DNA of 11,956 bases, taken from contig USAX01000053.1 in assembly GCA_900552705.1 (NCBI GenBank), forward strand, positions 1 through 11,956. The letters run 5' to 3'. Shown here piece by piece: positions 5,104-11,956 of the stretch. The notes beneath the pieces are model-generated. The model worked only from the letters and a program-made list of their open reading frames with translations. It was not told the DNA's origin and ran no database searches. A program made the position numbers and the translations under genes. Source of the stretch: an uncultured Collinsella sp. GTDB lineage: Bacteria; Actinomycetota; Coriobacteriia; Coriobacteriales; Coriobacteriaceae. Every line of letters begins with the position of its first letter. Within the stretch, counting starts at the first letter, position 1.

Positions 5104-5131
5104 AGAGCGCAGCAATAGAAAGGACTCCGCT

Positions 5132-6706
5132 TTGAGCATCACGCCCATCGATAGCATTCGCCGCGCCATCGCCCGCCGCAATGGCGTCGCCGACCCCACC
5201 GTATCGGACGGGGCGCACGGGCAGGGCGGACGCATCGAGAACGGCCTGTTCCCCGCATCGCACACCGCCGAGGAGCTCGCACGAATCCAAGAGCTAAGCC
5301 AGCGTAACGCCGGCGGTCCCGACAGCAGCCAGGTCACACGCCGTCGCCGCGAGCGCGATCGCCAGCCCGGCCCCATCCACCGCATGGTCAATGCCTGGTG
5401 GAACCGCCTGCTCGGAGCCGTCTACGGCGGCGGCTTCTCCACGCAAGAAGCCGAGTACGAAGATCACGCCACCCGTCGCGACTACCTTTGGAATACCCTG
5501 GGCACCGCCGTGTGGGGCATGGCGTTTCCGTTGCTCACCATCGTGTCCACACAGCTCGCGGGCGCCGAGGAGGCTGGCAAATTCTCCATCGCCTTTGTCA
5601 CCGGCACGCTCATCATGATCGCGTGCAACTACGGCGTGCGCAACTTTCAGGTCTCGGACATCGACGAAAAAACCTCCTTCGCCTCCTACCAGCTCAACCG
5701 CTGGCTCTGCGGAGCGCTCGCGCTGGCATGCGGCCTCATGTACAGCAGCGCCCGCGGCTACGATGCGCAGATGGCGACGATCGGCCTGGGCGTCTACCTC
5801 TATAAGGTAATCGATGGCATCGCCGACGTGTACGAGGGCCGCCTGCAGCAGGCCGACAAGCTCTATTTGGCCGGCATGAGCCAAACGCTGCGTTCCGCCG
5901 GCGTCATCGCAGTCTTTAGCGTGGCGCTGTTCCTCACGCGCAGCATGCCCATCGCGGCTATGGCCATGGGTGTTACCGCGATTGCCTCGCTCGTGCTGGT
6001 CACCGCCCCGCTCGCCCTGCTCGAAACCGAAAAATCGCGCCGCGTGAGCCTGCGCGAGGCTGGCCACCTGTTTATCCAGTGCGCCCCGCTCTTTGGTGCG
6101 CTGTTCCTGTTCAACCTAATCGAGAGCATGCCCAAGTTCGTGATGGAAGGCACGCTGGCCTACAAATATCAGCTGTACTTTAATGCACTGTTCTTTCCGG
6201 CGCAGGCTATTTTGCTGAGCATCGGATTTATCTATAAACCGCAGCTTTTGCGTCTGTCGAGCATTTGGGCGAATCCGCGCAAGCGTCGCCGCTTTGACCT
6301 GATTATTGTTGCCGTTATGGCACTGATCGTGGTCATTACCGGAGCGTGCGCCGCATTTATGGCAGGCCCCGGCATTCCCCTCATGAGCTTTATGTACGGC
6401 CTCAGCTTTGAACGCTACCGTACGCTGGCGCTGCTGATGGTCGTCGCCGGCGGCGTAACCGCGGCCATCGATTTTATCTACGCCATTATCACGGTGCTGC
6501 GCCACGCTGGAGACGTCACCAAGATCTACCTGATCTGCTTCGCCGTAAGCGTGGTGCTGCCGGTGATCCTGATTAAGCTACTGGGTCTGATGGGCGCTGT
6601 GGTGAGCTACCTAGCCATCATGGCCCTACTCCTGGTGCTGTTGATTGTCGAATACGCCCACATTCGCCAGCGCATAGAACGCGACCGCAACCCGTACGGC
6701 GCCTAA
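5132..6706 (+). CDS. Wzx/MATE-type polysaccharide (lipid-linked oligosaccharide) flippase
   Basis: A 524-residue membrane protein. After a hydrophilic, basic N-terminal extension of about 110 residues (RRRRERDR at about 70-77), I see about 12 hydrophobic segments from LWNTLGTAVWGMAFPLLTIV to the C-terminal LAIMALLLVLLIVEY. The segment GKFSIAFVTGTLIM..NYGVRNFQVSD is characteristic of Gram-positive lipopolysaccharide/polysaccharide biosynthesis proteins of the MOP superfamily. These move lipid-linked sugar units across the membrane. The start is TTG at 5132 with AAAGGA 7 bases upstream and a -10 box just before it. The first downstream ATG (5384) has no ribosome-binding site. An in-frame ATG at 4970 does have AAGGAG, but would translate the repeat. 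No glycosyltransferases flank it, so the substrate is unknown. Confidence 0.8.
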   Translation: MSITPIDSIRRAIARRNGVADPTVSDGAHGQGGRIENGLFPASHTAEELARIQELSQRNAGGPDSSQVTRRRRERDRQPGPIHRMVNAWWNRLLGAVYGGGFSTQEAEYEDHATRRDYLWNTLGTAVWGMAFPLLTIVSTQLAGAEEAGKFSIAFVTGTLIMIACNYGVRNFQVSDIDEKTSFASYQLNRWLCGALALACGLMYSSARGYDAQMATIGLGVYLYKVIDGIADVYEGRLQQADKLYLAGMSQTLRSAGVIAVFSVALFLTRSMPIAAMAMGVTAIASLVLVTAPLALLETEKSRRVSLREAGHLFIQCAPLFGALFLFNLIESMPKFVMEGTLAYKYQLYFNALFFPAQAILLSIGFIYKPQLLRLSSIWANPRKRRRFDLIIVAVMALIVVITGACAAFMAGPGIPLMSFMYGLSFERYRTLALLMVVAGGVTAAIDFIYAIITVLRHAGDVTKIYLICFAVSVVLPVILIKLLGLMGAVVSYLAIMALLLVLLIVEYAHIRQRIERDRNPYGA

Positions 6707-6718
6707 TTCGAATCAATT

Positions 6719-6752
6719 TGAAGAAAAGAAACGTCGATGTTTTGGCACCGAC
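6719..6752 (-). terminator. Intrinsic terminator on the minus strand
   Basis: In minus orientation GTCGGTG pairs with CATCGAC (7 bp, one G-U) around the loop CCAAAA and is followed by GTTTCTTTTCTTC. It ends a transcript entering from the metallophosphoesterase gene about 150 bases upstream, or a separate small RNA. Confidence 0.65.
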
Positions 6753-6901
6753 AGCGAGCAGTCTCAAAGTGCCCCAGGTTGGCGCGAAAGAGGAGCGACG
6801 CGTACTTCCGTACGCGAACGACGGTTTGAGCGACAAGATGGGGTGCTTCGGGGCTGCGCAGCATCAACGTGGCCGCCGTTCGGTAGAACGGCGGAACAAA
6901 G
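6753..6901 (-). ncRNA. Structured 3' UTR or candidate small RNA downstream of the phosphoesterase
   Basis: No plausible protein is encoded here. The stretch holds two perfect tetraloop hairpins: CCGCCGTTC/GAACGGCGG (6873-6894) and CGCGTAC/GTACGCG (6799-6816). It also has a smaller stem, GATG..CATC enclosing GCTGCGCAGC, at about 6836-6866. With the terminator at 6719-6752 it could be a 3' untranslated region that protects or processes the mRNA, or an independent RNA. I found no clear internal promoter. The type is a hypothesis; the hairpins themselves are certain. Confidence 0.35.
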
Positions 6902-7741
6902 TTATTCCCCGGGGCGAATATTCGCGTAGAACTCCGCCCCATCATCGAGCCGCAGGATGCCCACGCGACCGAACTCGGAGCCGGTGGCGGCAGCGCAGTC
7001 GATGTCGATGCGATCGGGCACACCGGCGGCATCCTCGCCGCCCAGGCGCACGATCTGCCCGCGGCCCGACTCCTCATCGAGCCCCGCAAGACCACCGACC
7101 TCGCAATAACGCCCGAGCGACACCGTTGGCGTGTGACCGCTCACCACGACCGGACCCTTGCCCTCGGCAGAAAGCAGCCCGGTCGGCGCATCCCAATAGC
7201 CGTGACGAATCCACAGCAGGTCATCGGCCGACTGCACCGCGAGCATCTGCTGCAGCAGCTCGCGATCGGCACCCACCGCTCCAACGCCATCGGCACAATC
7301 GACGCCATGCTCAAGCAAAAACGCGCGCGCCGCCTTCATCTCGATTCCAGCATGTACCAGCAGATACGGGCGCTCCTCGGTCTCGGCCACCGCGTAGAGC
7401 GGCAGCGCGGCCATCCATCGCACGAGCTCCTCGTATGCGTCAAATTCCATGTCGTTGAGCTGCTCGCGCGTCGTCCAGCCACCGTTGATATCCCAGGTCT
7501 CGGCATCGAGCGGATCCTGGCCAATGATGGCATCGAGCATGATCTGCTCGTGATTACCCTTGAGCACGCGGGCGTTGGGCAGCGAGCGCACGAGCTTAAT
7601 AACGCCGACCGGATCGGGCCCGCGATCGATCATGTCGCCCAACACGTACAGCGTGTCGTCGGACGTCAACGAAATCTTGGACAGGGCCTCGTCAAGCGCA
7701 CGCACGTGCCCGTGAGCATCAGATGTCACATAGATCGCCAT
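6902..7741 (-). CDS. Calcineurin-like metallophosphoesterase (ApaH/PrpE type)
   Basis: A 279-residue member of the phosphoprotein phosphatase branch of metallophosphoesterases, using a two-metal centre. Metal ligands and catalytic motifs are complete: SDAHGH (Asp8, His10), GDMIDRG (35-41), KGNHE (61-65), VHAG (129-132) and SGHTPT (201-206). IRHGYW (178-183) precedes the last motif. Relatives cleave diadenosine tetraphosphate (ApaH, PrpE) or dephosphorylate Ser/Thr/Tyr residues on proteins; sequence alone does not separate these. The start at 7741 has GGAGAGG a few bases upstream. Its promoter lies at 7817-7845, divergent from the antiporter gene, and transcription converges on the flippase gene. 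Confidence 0.93.
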   Translation of the reverse strand: MAIYVTSDAHGHVRALDEALSKISLTSDDTLYVLGDMIDRGPDPVGVIKLVRSLPNARVLKGNHEQIMLDAIIGQDPLDAETWDINGGWTTREQLNDMEFDAYEELVRWMAALPLYAVAETEERPYLLVHAGIEMKAARAFLLEHGVDCADGVGAVGADRELLQQMLAVQSADDLLWIRHGYWDAPTGLLSAEGKGPVVVSGHTPTVSLGRYCEVGGLAGLDEESGRGQIVRLGGEDAAGVPDRIDIDCAAATGSEFGRVGILRLDDGAEFYANIRPGE

Positions 7742-7788
7742 GGTACGCCTCTCCTTGCATTGCGGCCAAAGCCCGGCGCCGCAACTAA

Positions 7789-7805
7789 AACTTCAAGTTG
7801 AACTT
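7789..7805. promoter_or_regulatory. Candidate operator between the divergent phosphoesterase and antiporter genes
   Basis: A 17-base dyad AACTTCAA-G-TTGAACTT is symmetric at 7 of 8 positions per arm, with a perfect 11-base core TTCAAGTTGAA. It lies 12-28 bases downstream of the phosphoesterase -10 box, where a bound repressor would block transcription. Confidence 0.45.
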
Positions 7806-7816
7806 AAACGTTACCC

Positions 7817-7845
7817 ATTGTACTCCGTTGCAATAAAGCTGGAAA
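7817..7845 (-). promoter_or_regulatory. Candidate promoter of the metallophosphoesterase gene
   Basis: Minus-strand -10 TACAAT (complement of 7817-7822) and -35 TTTCCA (7840-7845), with the ideal 17-base spacing. The transcript would begin near 7810 and have a leader of about 68 bases. Confidence 0.55.
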
Positions 7846-7865
7846 GGGTTTCCGAGCAGAGGCAA

Positions 7866-7880
7866 AGACGGCAGCCGTCT
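7866..7880. promoter_or_regulatory. Perfect dyad upstream of the antiporter gene
   Basis: AGACGGC-A-GCCGTCT is a perfect 7-bp inverted repeat around one base, 115 bases before the antiporter start. It could be an operator or a short leader hairpin. The rest of 7881-7980 shows nothing I can name, and I recognised no riboswitch. Confidence 0.4.
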
Positions 7881-7994
7881 ATGACGATATCGCGCACGCC
7901 CGCAATCCAACCCCATAAACCCACCATCTTTGGGTACAAACAACCGCAGACAACTAACCGTGCCACGCCAACCACCCAGGAGCGGACACCATCC

Positions 7995-9596
7995 ATGAAC
8001 CAGATCCTTCTTTTTATCGGCCTCGTCATCATTTTGTGCCTGACCATCAAACCCGTCGGCAAAAAGCTCCCCTTCCCCACCCTGCTTATCTTTATCGCGC
8101 TCGGCATGCTGTTGGGCGTCAACGGCCCGGCGCATATCGACTTTAGCGACTACGCACTCACCGAAACCGTCTGCAGCACGGCGCTATTGTTCATCATGTT
8201 CTACGGCGGCTTTAACACCAACATAGACCGCGCCAAGCCCGTCGCCGCGCCGGCGGTGCTGCTGAGCACGCTCGGCGTCGTCATCACCGCAGGCATCACC
8301 GGCGTGTTCGCCCACTTTGTGCTGGGCTTCGACTGGATCGACGGCCTGCTGCTGGGATCGGTCGTGGCGTCCACCGACGCGGCCAGCGTCTTTAGCGTTC
8401 TGCGCGAGCACAGCCTTTCGCTGAGGGGCGGCACCGACTCGCTGCTCGAGGTCGAATCGGGCTCCAACGACCCCGTCGCCTACATGCTCACTGCCGTGCT
8501 CGCGACCCTCGCGGCGGGCGGCAATATCGACATTCCCGTGCTGCTGACCAAGCAGATCATCCTGGGCGTGGGGTTGGGCCTTGCCATCGGCTGGACATCC
8601 AGCCGTCTGATTGAGCGCGCACACGCAACGGCCGAAGGCGCGCAGACCATCTTCTTGTTCGCCGTGGCCATCGTCGCCTACGCGCTGCCGAGCTACCTGG
8701 GCGGCAATGGCTTTTTGGCCGTATACCTTGCAGGCATTGTGCTGGGCGCAAGCGACATCACCGGTAAGGTCGAGATGGCGCACTTTTTTGACACCCTCAC
8801 CGAGATGGCCGAGATGACCATCTTCTTTTTGCTGGGCCTGCTCGTCACGCCCGCGCGCCTGCCGCAGATGCTGCTGCCGGGCCTGGCGCTCATGGCGTTT
8901 ATGCTCTTTGCGAGCCGCCCCATCGCCGTCGGTCTGCTGCTGGTGCCCTTTAAGACGAACCCTCGCCAGGTTGCACTCGTAAGCTGGGCGGGCTTGCGCG
9001 GCGCGGCTTCGGTCGTCTTTAGCCTCTTTGCCGTGGTAGCCGGCGTTCCCGGCGGTCACGACCTGTTTGACCTGGTGTTTGTGATTGCCGTATCGAGCAT
9101 TGTGGTGCAGGGTTCGCTACTGCCGGCGGTGGCGAAGAAACTCGATATGATCGATGCGGCCGGCGACGTACGCCGCACCTTTAACGACTACCGCGACGAG
9201 GACGGCATGTCGTTTGTAAAGCTCAAGGTGGGCGCTGGACATCCGTTTGCCGGACGCTCGCTCGCCGATATTGGCAGCGCGACGGACATGCTCGTGGTCT
9301 TGGTGCTGCGCGACGGGGCGCACCCGGTACTGCCCAACGGCGATACCGTCATCGAGGAAGGCGACCTTCTGGTGATGGCAGCCCCAACGTTCGAAGAGCG
9401 TGCCGAGGTTACGCTGCGCGAGGTCACCGTGACGCCCCACGGTCGCCTGGCCGGTCAGCGCCTGCGCGATGTGCCGCAAGGCAAGCATCCGTTTATTGTA
9501 GTGATGCTCAAGCGCGACGGCCAAACGATCATTCCCGATGGCAACACCCTCATATACGCCGGCGACGAAGCCGTCATCGCCACGCTGGCGTCGTAG
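7995..9596 (+). CDS. CPA1-family K+(Na+)/H+ antiporter with two RCK_C domains
   Basis: A 533-residue inner-membrane cation/proton antiporter resembling NhaP2/CvrA. The transporter core (about 1-385, roughly 12 membrane segments) carries ASTDAASVF (125-133), ESGSNDP with the transport aspartate pair region (154-160) and WAGLRGA (331-337). After a linker come two tandem TrkA-C/RCK_C modules: FVKLKVGAGHPFAGRSLADIG to LLVMAAP (about 407-464) and VTVTPHGRLAGQRLRDV to AVIATLAS (about 476-533). There is no NAD-binding RCK_N domain. RCK_C domains are common sensors of small ligands, notably cyclic di-AMP, so ligand gating is plausible but inferred. The start at 7995 has AGGAG, rather far upstream at 12 bases, and begins directly with the first membrane helix. 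The longer frame from 7740 covers the promoter region. Confidence 0.93.
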   Translation: MNQILLFIGLVIILCLTIKPVGKKLPFPTLLIFIALGMLLGVNGPAHIDFSDYALTETVCSTALLFIMFYGGFNTNIDRAKPVAAPAVLLSTLGVVITAGITGVFAHFVLGFDWIDGLLLGSVVASTDAASVFSVLREHSLSLRGGTDSLLEVESGSNDPVAYMLTAVLATLAAGGNIDIPVLLTKQIILGVGLGLAIGWTSSRLIERAHATAEGAQTIFLFAVAIVAYALPSYLGGNGFLAVYLAGIVLGASDITGKVEMAHFFDTLTEMAEMTIFFLLGLLVTPARLPQMLLPGLALMAFMLFASRPIAVGLLLVPFKTNPRQVALVSWAGLRGAASVVFSLFAVVAGVPGGHDLFDLVFVIAVSSIVVQGSLLPAVAKKLDMIDAAGDVRRTFNDYRDEDGMSFVKLKVGAGHPFAGRSLADIGSATDMLVVLVLRDGAHPVLPNGDTVIEEGDLLVMAAPTFEERAEVTLREVTVTPHGRLAGQRLRDVPQGKHPFIVVMLKRDGQTIIPDGNTLIYAGDEAVIATLAS

Positions 9597-9610
9597 TGAC
9601 CAGGGGTTAG

Positions 9611-9688
9611 CTAATTTGCGACGAAGAAATCAAGCGCCTAGAGAACTTCATGCCTTCGCTCGCAGATTTGGATTTGCCCGAGGAGTAA
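9611..9688 (+). pseudogene. Possible C-terminal remnant of a lost gene
   Basis: Between a stop at 9608 and a TAA at 9686-9688 is a 25-codon frame reading LICDEEIKRLENF, then MPSLADLDLPEE. Its acidic, helical composition looks like a genuine protein C-terminus. There is no usable start upstream; the internal ATG at 9650 has no ribosome-binding site. I do not recognise the parent protein, and chance similarity to coding sequence is possible. Confidence 0.3.
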
Positions 9689-9775
9689 AGCACCCCTCCC
9701 CCATGTAACCATCCTGTAAATCATAGCGGCGCACTCGGGTTTTGCTGTGATTCGGTCGCGCCTGACGCTCCACTG

Positions 9776-9784
9776 TGCTAAAGT
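9776..9784 (+). promoter_or_regulatory. Candidate extended -10 promoter of serC
   Basis: TGC followed by TAAAGT gives an extended -10 box 39 bases before the serC start. A good -35 is absent. The short palindrome GAACGTTC at about 9790-9797 lies at the expected transcription start and may be an operator. Confidence 0.4.
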
Positions 9785-9822
9785 ATCCCGAACGTTCAAA
9801 CGACTACGAGGGGAACTAGAAG

Positions 9823-10947
9823 ATGGCACGTGTGCACAACTTCTCAGCTGGCCCGGCCGCGCTGCCTACAAGCGTGCTCGCCGAGATCGCCAACGAGATG
9901 ATGGACTACCGCGGTTGCGGCATGTCCGTGCTCGAGATGAGCCATCGATCTAGCATGTACCAGCAGATTATCAACGACGCCGAGGCAACCCTGCGCCGTC
10001 TGCTGAGCATCCCCGACAACTACCGCGTCCTGTTTTTGCAGGGCGGCGCCACGCTGCAGTTTGCGGGCATCCCCATGAACCTCATGCGCCGCGGCCGCGC
10101 CGGCTACGTCGTGACCGGCAACTTTGCCAACAAGGCGTACAAGGAGGCCGCCAAGTACGGCGAGGCCGTGCTGCTCGCGAGCTCCGAAGACACCAACTTC
10201 GACCGCATCCCCGACATGGCCGACATCAACGCGCGTATTGCCGCCGAGGCTGCGGGCGACGGGCTCGACTACGTCTACATCTGCCAGAACAACACCATCT
10301 TTGGCACCATGTACCACGAGCTGCCCAATTGCGGCGACGTGCCGCTGGTCGCCGATGTCTCGAGCTGCTTTCTGTCGCAGCCGCTCGACGTTGAGCGCTA
10401 CGGGCTCATCTACGCCGGCGCGCAGAAAAACGCCGGCGCCGCGGGCGTGACCGTGGTCATCGTGCGCGACGACCTTATCGCCGAAGGCCCGGCCTATGCG
10501 CAGACGCCGCAGTACATGGACCTTAAGACCCAAGCCGCCAAGGGCTCCATGCTCAACACGCCCAACACCTTTGGCATCTACGTGTGCGGCAAGGTGTTCC
10601 GCTGGGTCGAGGAGACCGGCGGACTTGCCGCCATGGCCGAGCGCAACTGGGCCAAGGCCAACCTGCTCTATGATCTACTCGAGCTCAGCGAGCTGTTCCA
10701 TGGCACCGCGCAGGCCGATAGCCGCTCCATCGCCAACGTCACCTTCCGTACCGGCGATGCCGAACTCGACGCGGCCTTCGTTGCGGGCGCGGCAGAGCAC
10801 CAGATCCAAAACGTCAAGGGTCATCGCCTCGTCGGCGGCATGCGCGCCAGCGGGTACAACGCCGTCACCATGGAAGACGTGCAGGCACTGGCCGCGTACA
10901 TGAAGGACTTCGAAGCGCAGCATAGTTTGAGTCCGCGATCTAACTAG
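9823..10947 (+). CDS. serC: Phosphoserine aminotransferase
   Basis: This 374-residue PLP enzyme transfers the amino group from glutamate to 3-phosphohydroxypyruvate, giving phosphoserine (second step of serine synthesis; also used in pyridoxal phosphate synthesis in some bacteria). Motifs: NFSAGPAALP (6-15), EMSHRS (38-43), FLQGGATLQF (71-80) for cofactor phosphate binding, VADVSS (176-181) holding the aspartate that contacts the pyridine nitrogen, YAGAQKNAGAAG with the Schiff-base Lys202 (197-208), NTPNTF (245-250) and GGMRASGYNA (338-347). Length is slightly above the usual 360. The start at 9823 has GAGGGGAA upstream. It is followed 72 bases later by the gene for the preceding step, serA, in the same direction. 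Only a weak GC hairpin without a T run lies between, so an operon is likely. Confidence 0.97.
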   Translation: MARVHNFSAGPAALPTSVLAEIANEMMDYRGCGMSVLEMSHRSSMYQQIINDAEATLRRLLSIPDNYRVLFLQGGATLQFAGIPMNLMRRGRAGYVVTGNFANKAYKEAAKYGEAVLLASSEDTNFDRIPDMADINARIAAEAAGDGLDYVYICQNNTIFGTMYHELPNCGDVPLVADVSSCFLSQPLDVERYGLIYAGAQKNAGAAGVTVVIVRDDLIAEGPAYAQTPQYMDLKTQAAKGSMLNTPNTFGIYVCGKVFRWVEETGGLAAMAERNWAKANLLYDLLELSELFHGTAQADSRSIANVTFRTGDAELDAAFVAGAAEHQIQNVKGHRLVGGMRASGYNAVTMEDVQALAAYMKDFEAQHSLSPRSN

Positions 10948-11019
10948 CCCGCAACCCGCGGGCCGACCAGCCACTTCAAACCACCCTGCTTAGATCAAAA
11001 CCTGCTAAGGAGTTTTTCC

Positions 11020-11956
11020 ATGCGTAAGATTAAGACCATCGACGACATCACTAAAGACGGCAAAGTCGAGTTTGGCGAGGGCTACGAGTTTGTGGGCACC
11101 GCCGAGGAGGCCGACGCTATCCTGATGCGCTCCACCGACCTGCACGGCTACGAGCTGCCCGAGGGCATCCGCGCCATCGCCCGCTGCGGCGCCGGCGTCA
11201 ACAACATCCCCGTCGAGGAGTACGCCAGAAAGGGCGTCGTCGTCTTTAACTCCCCCGGTGCCAACAGCAACGCCGTCAAGGAGCTCGTCCTGGGCATGCT
11301 GGTGCTTTCGAGCCGCGGCGTCGTGCAGTCGATGAACTGGGTGCGCAACAACGCCGACGACCCCGAGATCCAGGTCGATGCCGAGAAGGCCAAGAAGGCC
11401 TTTGTGGGCCGCGAGCTCAAGGGCAAGCGCATCGGCGTCATCGGCCTGGGCAACGTAGGCTCCAAGGTCGCCAACGCCTGTGTCGACCTGGGCATGGACG
11501 TTTACGGCTACGATCCGTTCATTTCCGTCGAGCACGCGTGGGTGCTGAGCCGCGAGGTGCAGCGCGTGGGCACGCTCGAGGATCTGTGCCGCGGCTGCGA
11601 CTACCTCACCGTGCACGTGCCCAGCAAGGCCGATACCATCGGCATGATCAGCACCGAGCAGATCGACCTGCTGGCCCCGGACGCCGTGCTCATCAACTAC
11701 GCGCGCGAGACCATCATTGACGAGGACGCCGTCGACGCCGCCCTGCGCGCGGGCAAGCTCAGCTGGTTTAGCTGCGACTTTGCCACGCCCAAGACCGTCA
11801 AGATGCCCAACACGTTTATCACCACGCATTCGGGCGCCGGCACCGGCGAGGCCGAGGCCAACTGCGCCGACATGGCCATCAGCGAGCTCAAGGATTACCT
11901 GGAAAACGGCAACATCGCGCACAGCGTCAACTACCCCGCCTGCAGCATGGGCAAGG
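11020..11956 (+). CDS. serA: D-3-phosphoglycerate dehydrogenase (partial, runs off the right edge)
   Basis: The first 312 codons are present. The protein belongs to the NAD-dependent D-2-hydroxyacid dehydrogenases and, beside serC, should oxidise 3-phosphoglycerate to 3-phosphohydroxypyruvate, the committed step of serine synthesis. Visible are CGAGVNNIP (56-64), the Rossmann motif GVIGLGNVG (139-147), the catalytic Arg229 in NYARETI (226-232) and His270 in THSGAGTGEAE (269-279). The glutamate usually found in DVF..EP is not evident: the segment reads CDFATPKTV (252-260). This resembles a clostridial SerA subgroup with a TDFP-type loop, so I read it as a subfamily trait rather than a defect. 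The start at 11020 has AAGGAG 9 bases upstream. The C-terminus, where an ACT regulatory domain may follow after SVNYP (302-306), is out of view. Confidence 0.92.
   Translation, partial: MRKIKTIDDITKDGKVEFGEGYEFVGTAEEADAILMRSTDLHGYELPEGIRAIARCGAGVNNIPVEEYARKGVVVFNSPGANSNAVKELVLGMLVLSSRGVVQSMNWVRNNADDPEIQVDAEKAKKAFVGRELKGKRIGVIGLGNVGSKVANACVDLGMDVYGYDPFISVEHAWVLSREVQRVGTLEDLCRGCDYLTVHVPSKADTIGMISTEQIDLLAPDAVLINYARETIIDEDAVDAALRAGKLSWFSCDFATPKTVKMPNTFITTHSGAGTGEAEANCADMAISELKDYLENGNIAHSVNYPACSMGK

Larger units (their letters stand above)
4780..5131. other. Divergent regulatory gap between pckA and the flippase gene
   Basis: This 352-base gap holds no convincing gene. From left to right it contains the pckA leader with two palindromes (4821-4836, 4854-4869), a GC-rich stretch, a degenerate TTAGGGAC motif (4926-4933), a Shine-Dalgarno-plus-ATG look-alike (4955-4972), the second repeat type (4971-5029), an inverted repeat (5058-5070) and a -10 box for the flippase gene (5098-5103). 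A frame open through the gap joins the flippase frame but translates the repeat, so I do not count it as coding. Confidence 0.7.

Noticed and set aside
6618..6836. Minus-strand 72-codon frame across the flippase 3' end
   Set aside because: It overlaps the flippase C-terminus and the terminator hairpin, has no ribosome-binding site, and resembles no protein family known to me.
7801..7994. Ion-sensing or cyclic di-AMP riboswitch before the antiporter
   Set aside because: I checked for known riboswitch core words and found none. Only one short dyad is visible.
8184..9059. Minus-strand frame of 291 codons opposite the antiporter
   Set aside because: Composition is typical of an antisense shadow (Gln, Arg, Ala, Gly, His) with no ribosome-binding site or domain. 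The same holds for 5294-6067 and 11005-11922.
9638..9829. Minus-strand 63-codon frame upstream of serC
   Set aside because: No ribosome-binding site or domain. It overlaps the serC promoter and start.

Overview
The window looks like chromosomal DNA of a high-GC Gram-positive bacterium. Codon use is strongly GC-biased, Shine-Dalgarno sequences are clear (AAGGAG or GGAGG types), and the short palindromic intergenic repeats resemble those I associate with gut Coriobacteriia such as Collinsella. The genus is inference from general resemblance. No rRNA or tRNA gene or CRISPR array is visible. I found no large undescribed multi-gene system. The unusual content is in the intergenic DNA: repeats, hairpins and palindromes.

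Left part (1-4779), all genes on the minus strand. The window opens with the left end of an IS3-like insertion sequence, whose transposase ribosome-binding site is buried in a perfect hairpin. Then, in plus-strand order, come a small MGMT/ATL-fold protein, a DegV fatty-acid-binding protein, a MarR regulator (probably co-transcribed with DegV), a stand-alone tRNA-synthetase B3/B4-domain protein, and ATP-type PEP carboxykinase (pckA). Copies of one palindromic repeat lie just downstream of four of these stop codons, where they can act as terminators. A promoter followed by a very long terminator-like hairpin precedes the B3/B4 gene. pckA has two operator-like palindromes upstream.

Middle (4780-7741). 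A divergent gap holds a second, different repeat. It is followed by a plus-strand Wzx/MATE-type polysaccharide flippase with a long cytoplasmic N-terminus. A structured, non-coding stretch of about 195 bases, with a minus-strand terminator at its far end, separates it from a convergent ApaH/PrpE-like metallophosphoesterase.

Right part (7742-11956). A divergent regulatory region leads to a CPA1-type K+(Na+)/H+ antiporter with two C-terminal RCK_C domains. After a gap holding what looks like the C-terminal remnant of a lost gene come serC and serA, the first two dedicated steps of serine biosynthesis, with serA cut by the window end. pckA and serC/serA share a metabolic theme: PEP carboxykinase links oxaloacetate and PEP, and the serine pathway draws 3-phosphoglycerate from lower glycolysis. 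They are not in one operon.
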